Positions 24,884 to 33,613 of a stretch of DNA of 64,000 nucleotides are shown here, piece by piece. Below the pieces are notes generated by a model that was not told where the DNA came from, did no database searches, and worked only from the letters and a program-made list of their open reading frames with translations. The stretch is taken from the NCBI RefSeq assembly GCF_047556435.1, contig NZ_CP180210.1, positions 2,976,001 to 3,040,000 of the forward strand, in the 5' to 3' direction. The first letter of the stretch is position 1; each line of letters starts with the position of its first letter. Source of the DNA: Alteromonas sp047556435 (GTDB taxonomy: Bacteria > Pseudomonadota > Gammaproteobacteria > Enterobacterales > Alteromonadaceae). Both the position numbers and the translations under genes were made by a program.

Positions 24884-26134
24884 TCACGCCGAATTTTCAC
24901 CCTTAGCAATCGCTTTTACTGTCTCTGCTCTGTCAATTTGACTAGCTTGTCCACTCGCTTTCTGCCTCAGCCCAAAGCAAGGCCTTAGCCAAGAAACTCT
25001 GCGCACCAGTTCGTAGCCCGCAGCACATCCGAGCGCCGTAAACGACAATATCAAGGCAAACTCTATCCAGACCGGCAGGGCTAACGGCATTAGCCAATAA
25101 GCACACACAACAATTAAGGTTTGATGCAGCAGGTAATAAGGCAATATCGCCGTATTCAGATATCGCGTCAGTGCGCCACGGTAGTGTAAATACTTTTTCC
25201 CGTACCCCAGGATCGCGCCAAGCCAGCACCAGTGATTTGTGACGACGACCGTGGCGACGATGAGAAGAAAGCGGGGTGAGTTTTGTTCGTCTTCGGACAA
25301 ACTACCGAATGCATCATGACGATATGCAATAATTACCGCATACATCACCATCGCAACGATTAGCAGCACGCGCCTGTGCGTCATTAACTGCGACCAGATC
25401 ACGGGACGACTAACAATAATAAAGCCCGTTAACATAACCAGAAAGTACTTTGCGTGACTGTACCAGTCATTCACCAAATCATGTGTTGTCGGATAATCCT
25501 GCCGCAGCGCCAGCCATACAACCATCGTCAGGCCGATGATAAGCGTCATAAAAAAATGTGGCTTATCCAAAGAGGCAGGCCAGGCAGACGCCAACCTTGC
25601 CAGCAAGGGATAACAGATAGCGATAATAATGCTGTAGCAAAAAAGATAAGGTAAAAACCACAGATGATTCCAGGTCAACAGCCCGATGGCGGACTGATGC
25701 TCAGGGAGCCAGGTGGTTACCGGATTCACGTATTGCCCGTAAAACTGAAAGAACGACACATCGAATATCTCATTCACCGTTCCTTCAATAAATACCTGTG
25801 GCGCCACAATAACAACCATGCCAAAAAGTAGTGGTATTAATAACCGACGGGTACGCTCCCTCACAACCGTCCATTGTGGATATCGCTTCAGTAATACCCC
25901 AAGCACCATGGCGGATATCAGAAAAAGTAACGACATCCGCCACTGATTGGTAAGCAGCATCACATCCTGCAGCCAGCCAAACTGCGTGTCGCTTTTAATA
26001 TGCCAGCCCCAGTCCAGTACATAAAACATTCCGATGTGATACAAAATCAGTACACCGAATGCCAGCACCCGCAGATTATCCAAAGCATGGAACCGTTCTT
26101 TTTGTTGTTCCTTAACGAAATCACCTTGATTCAT
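24884..26134 (-). CDS. Acyltransferase 3 family protein, glucans biosynthesis protein C-like
   Basis: The 416-residue polytopic protein has about ten membrane helices. It opens with the acyltransferase-3 motif RFHALDNLRVLAFGVLILYHIG; motifs such as WFLPYLFCYSII and LPYYLLHQTLIV recall OpgC/MdoC, which succinylates osmoregulated periplasmic glucans. No opgGH genes are in the window, so the substrate is open. The ATG at 26134 has a GGAG site 8 bases upstream; the TTG at 26140 is less likely. It is divergent from a membrane LytTR regulator, an arrangement suggesting dedicated control. Confidence 0.8.
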   Translation of the reverse strand: MNQGDFVKEQQKERFHALDNLRVLAFGVLILYHIGMFYVLDWGWHIKSDTQFGWLQDVMLLTNQWRMSLLFLISAMVLGVLLKRYPQWTVVRERTRRLLIPLLFGMVVIVAPQVFIEGTVNEIFDVSFFQFYGQYVNPVTTWLPEHQSAIGLLTWNHLWFLPYLFCYSIIIAICYPLLARLASAWPASLDKPHFFMTLIIGLTMVVWLALRQDYPTTHDLVNDWYSHAKYFLVMLTGFIIVSRPVIWSQLMTHRRVLLIVAMVMYAVIIAYRHDAFGSLSEDEQNSPRFLLIVATVVVTNHWCWLGAILGYGKKYLHYRGALTRYLNTAILPYYLLHQTLIVVCAYWLMPLALPVWIEFALILSFTALGCAAGYELVRRVSWLRPCFGLRQKASGQASQIDRAETVKAIAKGENSA

Positions 26135-26179
26135 AAACAAAACTCCGATTGAATTACACGCTGAGAATGCGGTTTTGCT

Positions 26180-26204
26180 ATCACTTCGGCGAGGCTAAAG
26201 TGAT
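26180..26204. promoter_or_regulatory. Candidate operator between acyltransferase and LytTR genes
   Basis: A perfect 7-base dyad, ATCACTT, 11 bases, AAGTGAT, lies in the 96-base divergent intergenic region. It is placed where a regulator could act on both genes. It does not match the direct-repeat motif known for some LytTR proteins, so the link to the adjacent regulator is only positional. Confidence 0.4.
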
Positions 26205-26230
26205 GAAAAATAAGGAATAGGTGACAAGCG

Positions 26231-27121
26231 GTGGGTAGCTGGGACGAAAAAATCAGTCGGTTCCTGAGACGGACCGAAAAACACCACCTCTGGATGTCTA
26301 TTGCTCTGGCGTTTGTGTATTTCATGGCGAACAATACCGTTAACGCCGTATCCACATGGACCGAGCTGTCGCGAACTGACACGAATACTCATGCACTGTG
26401 GGAACCGTTTATCTGGGAATATTCCAGCGCCATCAGCACCACGCTGCTAATTATTCCTCTGGCGCTGGTATTCAGACAACTGACCATTAGCACAATATCA
26501 CTGAAAGCGTTGCTGCTGATCCACCTGACCCTGGCGACATTATTTTCAGTGTGCCATGTCTTTTTAATGGTGATGATGCGCAAAGCGGTATATCTGTTGT
26601 CTGAAAGGAGTTACGAATTTGGTCCGCTTTTCCGCGAATTTTTTTACGAATACCGCAAAGATCTCTGGGGCTACTTTACCCTTGTCATTTTTTACTATCT
26701 TCTTCGTTTTTCTTATCGCCGGCTCATCGGCCAGGCTTCGCCGGTAAATAAAGAGGATGCCAGCGGCAATGAGAGCCCGGATGGGCTTCCTGAAAACCTG
26801 CTGGTGAAAAAGCTGAACCGTGAATTTCTGGTGCGGGTTGCAGATATTCAGTGGATTGAAGCTGCCGGTAACTACGTGAATCTGCACACCGCTAAAGGCG
26901 TCTACCCCCTGCGTATGACAATGAAACGATTCTGTGACCAGGCGAATGTGCATTCAATTTACCGCATACATCGCTCGTACGCCGCTCACGCGAACGCTAT
27001 CAGTGACATCCGGTATGATGAAAGCGGTGATGGCACAATTACGCTCACATCCGGAGCATCACTGCCGGTTTCAAGACGCTATAAGTCAGCGTTAAAGGCT
27101 GCGCTATCTCCTGTTGCCTGA
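26231..27121 (+). CDS. Membrane-anchored LytTR-family transcriptional regulator
   Basis: The 296-residue protein has four predicted membrane helices in residues 20-165 (LWMSIALAFVYFMANNTV, TTLLIIPLALVF, LLLIHLTLATLFSVCHVFLMV, GYFTLVIFYYLLRF). A C-terminal LytTR DNA-binding domain spans about 190-295 (FLVRVADIQWIEAAGNYVNLH, RIHRSYAAHANAI, LPVSRRYK). There is no receiver domain, so the membrane part is the likely sensor. Start is GTG at 26231 with AGGTG seven bases ahead. Divergent pairing with the acyltransferase suggests it regulates that gene. Confidence 0.85.
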   Translation: MGSWDEKISRFLRRTEKHHLWMSIALAFVYFMANNTVNAVSTWTELSRTDTNTHALWEPFIWEYSSAISTTLLIIPLALVFRQLTISTISLKALLLIHLTLATLFSVCHVFLMVMMRKAVYLLSERSYEFGPLFREFFYEYRKDLWGYFTLVIFYYLLRFSYRRLIGQASPVNKEDASGNESPDGLPENLLVKKLNREFLVRVADIQWIEAAGNYVNLHTAKGVYPLRMTMKRFCDQANVHSIYRIHRSYAAHANAISDIRYDESGDGTITLTSGASLPVSRRYKSALKAALSPVA

Positions 27122-27333
27122 TTTATCGTGTTAGCGTCTGTCGTTACAGGAAGCGCCATTGCACAGAACTACCCGACGTCGTTAAGCAGCTTCACGTCGC
27201 TGCCTTATTGTTACCAGCTACTCACGCAGTTCGCCAGGCTATATAAACAAGCACGGTGCCATTGCTCAGTAGCCAGCACCAAGCCAAGCTTCAGGTATCG
27301 GGTCGCCTGACCCGCGTGCAGGAAGCAGATACG

Positions 27334-27361
27334 AAAAAGCCGCGACGTCGCGGCTTTTTTT
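27334..27361. terminator. Bidirectional terminator between LytTR gene and secF
   Basis: AAAAAGCCGCGACGTCGCGGC followed by seven T residues is a perfect palindrome that works on both strands. It ends the plus-strand LytTR unit and the minus-strand secDF unit. The 261-base gap 27122-27382 holds no other feature I can support. Confidence 0.9.
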
Positions 27362-27382
27362 ATTATTTAACCAATCAGCTGT

Positions 27383-28324
27383 TTATGGCATCGGATCCAA
27401 ATCCGCGCCTTCTTTTTCCACCTGCGGCGGCATCAAATCTTCTTTGCTGATACCTAATGCCAGTGCAACAGAACTTGCGATGTAGATTGATGAGTAAGTA
27501 CCAACAATAACACCAAACAACAACGCTGTGGCGAATCCGTGGATCAATGCGCCACCTTTGTAAAACAGCGCAAGCAACACCAACACCGTAGTGAGTGAGG
27601 TGATAATCGTACGGTTCAGCGTCTGCGTCAGCGAGATATTCACAATCTCTTCCGGCTCACCTTTACGGATCTTGCGGAAGTTTTCGCGAATACGGTCTGA
27701 TACTACAATGGTATCGTTCAGAGAGTAACCGATCACAGCCAGAACGGCAGCCAGCACCGTGAGGTCAAACTCAAGCTGCAATACTGAGAACAATCCCAGC
27801 GTCAGGATCACGTCGTGCACCAATGCCGATACCGAGCCCAAAGCAAAACGCCATTCAAAGCGCATCGCCACATAAACCAGAATACAGATAAGCGCTACCA
27901 GCATGGCAAGACCGCCCTGCTCCGTCAGCTCGTCACCGACATTCGGACCAACGAATTCAATACGGCGCATGTCGACTTCTGTGCCGTCAGCACGCAGTGC
28001 TGCCAGTACCTGGTCACCAATCGTGGCAGCTTTCACGCCTTCACGAGGTGCAATACGAATGAGCACATCCTGACTACTACCAAAGTTCTGCACAATGGCA
28101 TCCTCGAAGGTCGCCGCATTTAATTGATCGCGGATATTTTCAAGATTCGCCGATTCAGGGTAGCCCACTTCAATCAGCGTACCGCCAGTAAAGTCCAAGC
28201 CCCAGTTTAGCTTGTTGACACCCAACGACACCAATGAACCAAGTATCAATAAGGTAGACAGCACCATCGCAGGAATGCGAAGGCGCATAAAATTGACGGT
28301 TTCGGATAACTTTAATAATTGCAT
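27383..28324 (-). CDS. secF: Protein translocase subunit SecF
   Basis: SecF with SecD forms the proton-driven accessory complex of the Sec translocon, pulling exported proteins into the periplasm. The 313-residue protein shows the first membrane helix, the periplasmic P4 domain with NWGLDFTGGTLIEVGYP, and the C-terminal five-helix RND-like block. The signature VIGYSLNDTIVVSDRIREN lies in that block. It follows secD by 10 bases. Length is normal. Confidence 0.96.
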   Translation of the reverse strand: MQLLKLSETVNFMRLRIPAMVLSTLLILGSLVSLGVNKLNWGLDFTGGTLIEVGYPESANLENIRDQLNAATFEDAIVQNFGSSQDVLIRIAPREGVKAATIGDQVLAALRADGTEVDMRRIEFVGPNVGDELTEQGGLAMLVALICILVYVAMRFEWRFALGSVSALVHDVILTLGLFSVLQLEFDLTVLAAVLAVIGYSLNDTIVVSDRIRENFRKIRKGEPEEIVNISLTQTLNRTIITSLTTVLVLLALFYKGGALIHGFATALLFGVIVGTYSSIYIASSVALALGISKEDLMPPQVEKEGADLDPMP

Positions 28325-28334
28325 GATGTTCTCC

Positions 28335-30179
28335 TTAAATCGCCAATTTATTCAGTTTGCGTCCGCCCCAGACTGCGTTAACAATCACGCGAGTCACCAG
28401 AATGGCGGTAAACATAGACGTTGCGATACCAATCATCAGGGTAATCGAGAAGCCTTTAATTGGTCCGGTACCCACTGCGAACAAAATCAGCCCCGCAATG
28501 AAGGTAGTAATATTCGCATCAAGAATCGTCGAAAATGCGCTGTCGTAGCCATGATGAATCGCCTGCTGCGGGCTTCTGCCGTCCCGAAGTTCCTCGCGTA
28601 TACGCTCAAAAATCAGCACGTTGGCGTCAACCGCCATACCTACCGTTAGCACAATACCGGCCATACCCGGTAGCGTCAGCGTTGCGCCTGGGATCATCGA
28701 CATAATACCCACAATCATCACCAGGTTAGTGATAAGCGCAAAGTTAGCTACCACACCGAAAGCTTTGTAGTAAATCAGCATGAAAACCAGAACGGCAGCC
28801 AGACCCCAGATAATAGCCTGCATCCCCAGTTCAATATTTTCCTGACCCAGACTTGGCCCCACGGTGCGCTCTTCAACAATCTGAATAGGCGCAATCAACG
28901 CACCGGCACGAAGTAACAACGCCAGGTCGCGGGCTTCTTTGGGAGAATCCAGACCGGTAATCTGAAACTTACTGCCCAACTGCGCACGAATGGTAGCTAC
29001 GCTGATAACCTGCTCGTATTTTTCAAATACCAGTTTACCGTCTTCATTGCGCTCATCAGTGGCTTTGTATTCAATAAACACGGTTGCCATAGGCTTGCCG
29101 ATATTGCCCCGTGTAGCGCGGGACATCTTGTTACCGCCTTCTGAATCCAGTGAAATATTCACATTTGGCAGGCCGTACTCATCTACGCCGCTGTTGGCAT
29201 CCACAATGTGGTTCCCTTTCAGCATAATGCGTTTTTCCAGTAGCTGCGGCACGCCTTCCTGATTATCGATAATCTGCGAACCCGGCGGCACTCGACCATT
29301 CAGGGCATCCCGGATATCGTTCTTTTGATCGACCATTCTGAATTCAAGCGTGGCCGTTGCGTTAAGAATTTCTTTCGCTCTTGCGGTGTCCTGAATACCC
29401 GGCAACTGGACTACGATACGATCGGCACCTTGCTTTTGCACTACCGGCTCAGCAACACCCAGTTGGTTAACCCGGTTGCGGATAATAGTGATGTTTTGCT
29501 TTACTGCGTTATCACGAATCTCTGCCAGCTTGGCTTCAGAAAATACAGCACGCAACACCAGATCATCCATCTCAGTGAAGGTCAGGTCGCGATTACGGTT
29601 ACGTAAAAAGAACTCCGCGCTTTCCAGCGTTTCCTGGTCGCGGAATTTAATATCGATATAGTTATCTTCCAGCGAGACGGCGCGATAACGCAGCCCTTCT
29701 TCACGCAGTGCTGTACGAAAATCGCTTTGTGCGTCTTCCAGCGACTTGGTCATCACTTCGGTCATGTCAACTTCCATCAGGAAGTGCACACCACCACGCA
29801 GGTCCAGACCTAATTTCATCGGCGTACCGCCGAGCTCTTCCAGCCAGTCTGGCGTATCCGGGGCCAGGTTCATCGCCACGAAATACTCTTCGCCCAATGC
29901 TTCTTCCAGCACTTCACGTGCTACCAGTTGGGTATCGCCATTGTTTACACGAACCAGAATTTGTTCATTTTCAAATTCGATGCGCTTTGGCGTGATATTC
30001 TTTGCTTTCAGGGCTTGCTCGACCTGCGTTACCATCTGCTCAGTAACAGTGGCATCGCGGCCTGCGGAAATTTGAACGGCGTGATCTTCGCCATAGATAT
30101 TCGGAAGGGCATACAGTGCGCACATGCCAATCATGACGACTGCCACTAACACCTTCCAGATTGTATTTTTGTTTAACAC
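28335..30179 (-). CDS. secD: Protein translocase subunit SecD
   Basis: SecD is the larger subunit of the SecDF complex. The 614-residue protein has an N-terminal membrane helix (WKVLVAVVMIGMCALYALP), a large periplasmic P1 domain with LGLDLRGGVHFLMEVDM, and the C-terminal six-helix RND-type domain. In that domain the motif GMAVDANVLIFERIREELR carries the acidic residue used in proton flow. It sits between yajC and secF in the conserved queA-tgt-yajC-secD-secF order. Confidence 0.97.
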   Translation of the reverse strand: MLNKNTIWKVLVAVVMIGMCALYALPNIYGEDHAVQISAGRDATVTEQMVTQVEQALKAKNITPKRIEFENEQILVRVNNGDTQLVAREVLEEALGEEYFVAMNLAPDTPDWLEELGGTPMKLGLDLRGGVHFLMEVDMTEVMTKSLEDAQSDFRTALREEGLRYRAVSLEDNYIDIKFRDQETLESAEFFLRNRNRDLTFTEMDDLVLRAVFSEAKLAEIRDNAVKQNITIIRNRVNQLGVAEPVVQKQGADRIVVQLPGIQDTARAKEILNATATLEFRMVDQKNDIRDALNGRVPPGSQIIDNQEGVPQLLEKRIMLKGNHIVDANSGVDEYGLPNVNISLDSEGGNKMSRATRGNIGKPMATVFIEYKATDERNEDGKLVFEKYEQVISVATIRAQLGSKFQITGLDSPKEARDLALLLRAGALIAPIQIVEERTVGPSLGQENIELGMQAIIWGLAAVLVFMLIYYKAFGVVANFALITNLVMIVGIMSMIPGATLTLPGMAGIVLTVGMAVDANVLIFERIREELRDGRSPQQAIHHGYDSAFSTILDANITTFIAGLILFAVGTGPIKGFSITLMIGIATSMFTAILVTRVIVNAVWGGRKLNKLAI

Positions 30180-30234
30180 AGAATATTCCTTTTTGCCGGA
30201 AGCCGGCGAAAAGCCAGCCCCGACGCGAAGTGAG

Positions 30235-30570
30235 TTACAGTGACTTCATAGTGCCTTTTGGCAGCACAGCAGTAACAGAGGTTTTCTGAACAACAATGTT
30301 GTTGTCATCGTTCAGAGCCACTTCGATAAAATCCTTGTCGTCAGACACTTTCGTAATGCGACCTACCAGGCCGCCCTGGGTAAGCACTTCATCACCTTTA
30401 CTTAACGATGACACCAGGTTTTTATGCTCTTTCACGCGCTTTGCCTGTGGACGATAAAGCAGGAAATAGAAGATCAGGCCAAATACAGCCAGCATGATCA
30501 GCATTTCAAAGCCACCGCCTTGCTGGCCACCACCGGTTTGTGCGTATGCATTAGAAATAAATAAACTCAT
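30235..30570 (-). CDS. yajC: Preprotein translocase subunit YajC
   Basis: YajC is a small single-span inner-membrane partner of SecDF. From the ATG at 30570 the protein has 111 residues: an N-terminal periplasmic stub (SLFISNAYAQ), one membrane helix (LIMLAVFGLIFYFLLYRPQ) and a cytoplasmic domain with the family motif RPQAKRVKEH. A GGGGAG ribosome site precedes this ATG, whereas the longer reading from 30582 would start at TTG. Confidence 0.95.
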   Translation of the reverse strand: MSLFISNAYAQTGGGQQGGGFEMLIMLAVFGLIFYFLLYRPQAKRVKEHKNLVSSLSKGDEVLTQGGLVGRITKVSDDKDFIEVALNDDNNIVVQKTSVTAVLPKGTMKSL

Positions 30571-30592
30571 GTTGCTCCCCAAATAACGTTTG

Positions 30593-31705
30593 TTATAGCG
30601 CCGGTACCGGCATGTTTTTTTGTTCGTAGAAGGTATTCACAAAGGCATCCAGCTCGTTAGCTGCGATGGCATCGCGAAGCCCCTGCATCACCCTCTGATA
30701 GTAACGCAGGTTGTGAATGGTATTCAGCCTTGCGCCCAATATCTCATTGCACTTATCTAAATGATGAAGATATGAGCGGGAATAATTTTTACAAGTGTAA
30801 CAATCACAATTTTCATCCAGCGGTGAGGTATCGTTGCGATGTTTCGCGTTGCGGATTTTTACCACACCTTCGGTGACAAACAAATGACCGTTACGGGCGT
30901 TCCGCGTTGGCATCACGCAATCAAACATATCAATCCCGCGTCGAACCGCTTCAACGATATCTTCAGGCTTACCCACGCCCATCAGATAACGCGGCTTGTC
31001 AGCCGGAATTTGTGGCGCAGTATGATTGATGATGCGGATCATGTCTTCTTTAGGCTCGCCTACAGACAATCCGCCGATGGCATAACCATCGAAGCCGATG
31101 TCTTCCAGCCCGGCCAGCGAGATATCACGTAACGGTTCGTACATGCCGCCCTGAATAATGCCGAACAATGCCGACGGGTTATCGCCATGCGAATCTTTAC
31201 TGCGCTTGGCCCAGCGTAAGGACATTTCCATGGACAGGCGTGCTTCCTGTTCGGTAGCCGGATAAGGCGTGCATTCGTCAAAAATCATGACGATGTCAGA
31301 ACCCAGGTCGCGCTGCACTTCCATCGACTTTTCCGGCGTCAGCAGGATTTTCTCGCCATTAATTGGCGAGCGGAAGGTCACGCCTTCTTCAGTAATCTTG
31401 CGTAAATCCCCTAAACTGAACACCTGGAAGCCGCCGCTGTCGGTAAGAATGGGCTTATCCCAGTTCATGAAATCGTGTAAATCACCATGTTGTTTAATGA
31501 TGCCCGTTCCCGGACGCAACATCAGGTGAAAGGTATTGCCCAGACAGATGTGCGCGCCACTGTCTGAAAGCTCTTCCGGGGTCATCCCCTTGACGGTACC
31601 GTAGGTGCCCACCGGCATGAAAGCGGGTGTCTCTACCACACCGCGTTCAAATACCAGGCGGCCACGTCGGGCATTTCCGTCTGTATTTAACAGCTCAAAT
31701 TGCAT
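30593..31705 (-). CDS. tgt: tRNA-guanine(34) transglycosylase
   Basis: Tgt exchanges guanine 34 for preQ1 in tRNAs with GUN anticodons, in the queuosine pathway. The 370-residue protein has TDSGGFQVFSL with the catalytic base, FDCVMPTRNARNG with the nucleophilic Asp, and the zinc site CDCYTCKNYSRSYLHHL. It lies between queA, the next queuosine enzyme, and yajC. A separate extended -10 promoter is predicted in the queA-tgt gap. Confidence 0.97.
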   Translation of the reverse strand: MQFELLNTDGNARRGRLVFERGVVETPAFMPVGTYGTVKGMTPEELSDSGAHICLGNTFHLMLRPGTGIIKQHGDLHDFMNWDKPILTDSGGFQVFSLGDLRKITEEGVTFRSPINGEKILLTPEKSMEVQRDLGSDIVMIFDECTPYPATEQEARLSMEMSLRWAKRSKDSHGDNPSALFGIIQGGMYEPLRDISLAGLEDIGFDGYAIGGLSVGEPKEDMIRIINHTAPQIPADKPRYLMGVGKPEDIVEAVRRGIDMFDCVMPTRNARNGHLFVTEGVVKIRNAKHRNDTSPLDENCDCYTCKNYSRSYLHHLDKCNEILGARLNTIHNLRYYQRVMQGLRDAIAANELDAFVNTFYEQKNMPVPAL

Positions 31706-31765
31706 GTAAGTTTGATCCCATCGTTGTGCGCTTTGCGCGTCGGGTCGACGATATAGAAAAAATTT

Positions 31766-31793
31766 GGCGGCGATTATACCAGTAATCGCCGCC
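31766..31793 (-). promoter_or_regulatory. Hairpin overlapping an extended -10 promoter, queA-tgt gap
   Basis: A perfect 11-bp stem (GGCGGCGATTA / TAATCGCCGCC, 6-base loop) is followed on the minus strand by AAATTTTTTC, a terminator-like shape for queA transcripts. The same bases contain TGG-TATAAT on the minus strand (31773-31781), an extended -10 that could start the tgt-yajC-secDF transcript. No good -35 is present. Either or both functions are possible. Confidence 0.55.
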
Positions 31794-31916
31794 AGATCAT
31801 GCCCTCAATCGCGAGATTCTTAAGCTCCGGCGCATTTATCCGGCGTGGGTAACGTTCTGCAGGTGTCTTAAGTGGCAGTTCCCCGACGTGAGCACGTCTC
31901 GTCTGACGTTGCCCCC

Positions 31917-32957
31917 TCAGGCTTTCTCGATGAACATGCTGTCGCCATAGCTGAAGAAACGGTACTCTTTCTCGATCGCTTCCTGATAAGCATTCATCAC
32001 ATTGTCCCGGCCAGCAAACGCACTTATCAACATCATTAACGTAGACTCCGGTAAATGGAAGTTGGTAAACATGGCATCCACTACCTTAAAGCGAAAACCA
32101 GGGTAGATGAAGATATCTGTATCAGCATAAAAGGGCATAATAATATCGGGAGTCGACTCGGCAGCAACCGCCGCTGACTCCAATGAGCGTACCGACGTAG
32201 TACCCACCGCAATAACCCGCTTACCAGCAGCTTTGGTGGCGAGGATCGCATCAACCACATCCTGAGGTACTTCTGCATATTCTGCATGCATTTTATGGGT
32301 TTCAATATCCTCTACACGCACTGGCTGGAACGTACCAGCGCCTACATGTAACGTGACAAACGCAAGGTTAACGCCTTTCTGTTTCAGGGCTGCCAGGATA
32401 TCGTCATCAAAATGCAGTCCTGCTGTCGGTGCTGCTACAGCCCCTGGCTTAGCGTTATACACTGTTTGATAGCGTTCTTTGTCACTGTTTTCATCGGGCC
32501 TGTCGATATACGGAGGAAGGGGCATGTGGCCATGCTTTTCCAGCAAACTTAATACCGGTTCGTCATGCAGAAATTTCAATAGGAACAACGCATCGTCGCG
32601 TCCTGTCACCTCTGCGTCGATAGCGTCTTCAAGGCGCAGTCGTGTACCCGGCTTTGGCGCTTTGCTTGACCGCACGTGTGCCAACACGGTATCGTCAGGT
32701 AATATCCGCTCCACCAGCACCTCTACCTGACCACCGGTTTCCTTTTTCCCCAACAGTCGCGCCGGCATAACACGGGTATTGTTAAATACCAGCAGATCGC
32801 CAGGTTCAACCAGCTCTGGCATGTCTTTGAATTGCCGGTGATTAGTGAGACCACTTATTCCATTCAGATGCAACAGCCGACTGTCGGCGCGTTTTTCAGT
32901 TGGATACTTGGCAATAAGGTGCTCTGGAAGCTCGAAGCTAAAATCTTTCAGTTTCAT
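31917..32957 (-). CDS. queA: S-adenosylmethionine:tRNA ribosyltransferase-isomerase
   Basis: QueA transfers the ribosyl part of SAM to preQ1 in tRNA, making epoxyqueuosine. The 346-residue protein shows the N-terminal FELPEHLIAKYPTEKRADSRLL. Further family motifs are VFNNTRVMPARL, APTAGLHFD, TLHVGAGTFQPVR and FRFKVVDAMFTNFHLPEST. Length and order (queA before tgt) are standard. Confidence 0.97.
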   Translation of the reverse strand: MKLKDFSFELPEHLIAKYPTEKRADSRLLHLNGISGLTNHRQFKDMPELVEPGDLLVFNNTRVMPARLLGKKETGGQVEVLVERILPDDTVLAHVRSSKAPKPGTRLRLEDAIDAEVTGRDDALFLLKFLHDEPVLSLLEKHGHMPLPPYIDRPDENSDKERYQTVYNAKPGAVAAPTAGLHFDDDILAALKQKGVNLAFVTLHVGAGTFQPVRVEDIETHKMHAEYAEVPQDVVDAILATKAAGKRVIAVGTTSVRSLESAAVAAESTPDIIMPFYADTDIFIYPGFRFKVVDAMFTNFHLPESTLMMLISAFAGRDNVMNAYQEAIEKEYRFFSYGDSMFIEKA

Positions 32958-33132
32958 TTTATACTTTAAAAATCAATTACTTAAAAACAAAATACGGGAC
33001 AAGCCAAAAAGATATAAAATTAAATACTTATCACGCAGGATTTATACGCACAAAAACTAGCCAACAAAAGCTTAAACGGTTAAGATTCAATCAGTAGTGA
33101 TGATGTTCTCCCAAACATTTCTCTTTCCTTTC
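32958..33132 (+). ncRNA. Candidate small RNA upstream of an orphan terminator
   Basis: A strong plus-strand terminator at 33133-33160 has no plus-strand gene before it; both flanking genes, queA and the DUF6471-like gene, are on the minus strand. The AT-rich bases before it could encode a short RNA ending at that terminator. I find no confident promoter; TATAAA at 33013 lacks a -35. No reading frame or known RNA family is recognised. The start is arbitrary. Confidence 0.25.
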
Positions 33133-33160
33133 GCCCAACCCTCCGGTTGGGCTTTTTATT
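33133..33160 (+). terminator. Orphan rho-independent terminator
   Basis: CGCCCAACC-CTC-CGGTTGGGC-TTTTTATT forms a GC-rich stem of at least 8 bp followed by a T tract on the plus strand only. On the minus strand the stem is followed by GAAAGG, so it does not obviously terminate the DUF6471-like gene. Confidence 0.8.
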
Positions 33161-33177
33161 GGCTGCAAACACACGGG

Positions 33178-33429
33178 TTATTCCAAATCGTTGAGAATTT
33201 CTCGCACGGTGTCAGTGCTTAGTGGACGCGCATTTAACACCATCATTACCTGCAACAGTAAATCGGCGCCCATAATACCTTTATTAATTTTATTTCGCAG
33301 GTTGTCTGCGCTTTGATCGACTCCAATTTCCGCCAGGCGCTCACTCAGCCCCTGGTATTTTACGCCACGCATAGACATTTCAGACTTCACTACACGCTGC
33401 ACTACTTGCCGCCAGTCATTTTTACCCAT
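33178..33429 (-). CDS. Small DUF6471-like protein
   Basis: This 83-residue protein (MGKNDWRQVVQRVVKSEM...) resembles the short DUF6471 family, predicted helical proteins with a helix-turn-helix-like pattern (YQGLSERLAEIGVDQSADNLRNKI). DNA binding is plausible but not shown. The ATG at 33429 is preferred; a TTG at 33444 gives five more residues without a better ribosome site. It stands alone on the minus strand upstream of queA and divergent from yjfI. Confidence 0.65.
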   Translation of the reverse strand: MGKNDWRQVVQRVVKSEMSMRGVKYQGLSERLAEIGVDQSADNLRNKINKGIMGADLLLQVMMVLNARPLSTDTVREILNDLE

Positions 33430-33501
33430 TCCAAAAAACCCCAATTGTAACGTATAATTTACAAAGAAACACTTTTTTACACATAAAGAGCCTATTTGTT
33501 A

Positions 33502-33531
33502 TTGACGATTATCTCAGAATGGTTCTACACT
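33502..33531 (+). promoter_or_regulatory. Predicted promoter of the yjfI-yjfJ unit
   Basis: A -35 TTGACG (5 of 6), an 18-base spacer and a -10-like TACACT lie 83 bases before the yjfI ATG. No sigma54 (GG/GC) element of the psp type was recognised. Confidence 0.5.
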
Positions 33532-33613
33532 GCAAGTGTGAATATTGGCGTGCAACGATTTTGTGGTTACAGTGAGCACGACAATTTCGCTTCAAACGTA
33601 AAGGAGAGACGCT

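Noticed and set aside
24884..26134. Naming the second acyltransferase opgC/mdoC
   Set aside because: The similarity is by general pattern only and opgG/opgH are absent, so no gene symbol is given.
27128..27310. Possible small secreted peptide after the LytTR gene (MLASVVTGSAIAQ start)
   Set aside because: The N-terminus looks faintly like a signal peptide, but it starts at GTG six bases after another gene without a ribosome site, and the rest has no pattern.
33178..33429. Antitoxin interpretation of the DUF6471-like gene
   Set aside because: The helix-turn-helix-like pattern invites it, but no toxin gene is adjacent; both neighbours are accounted for.
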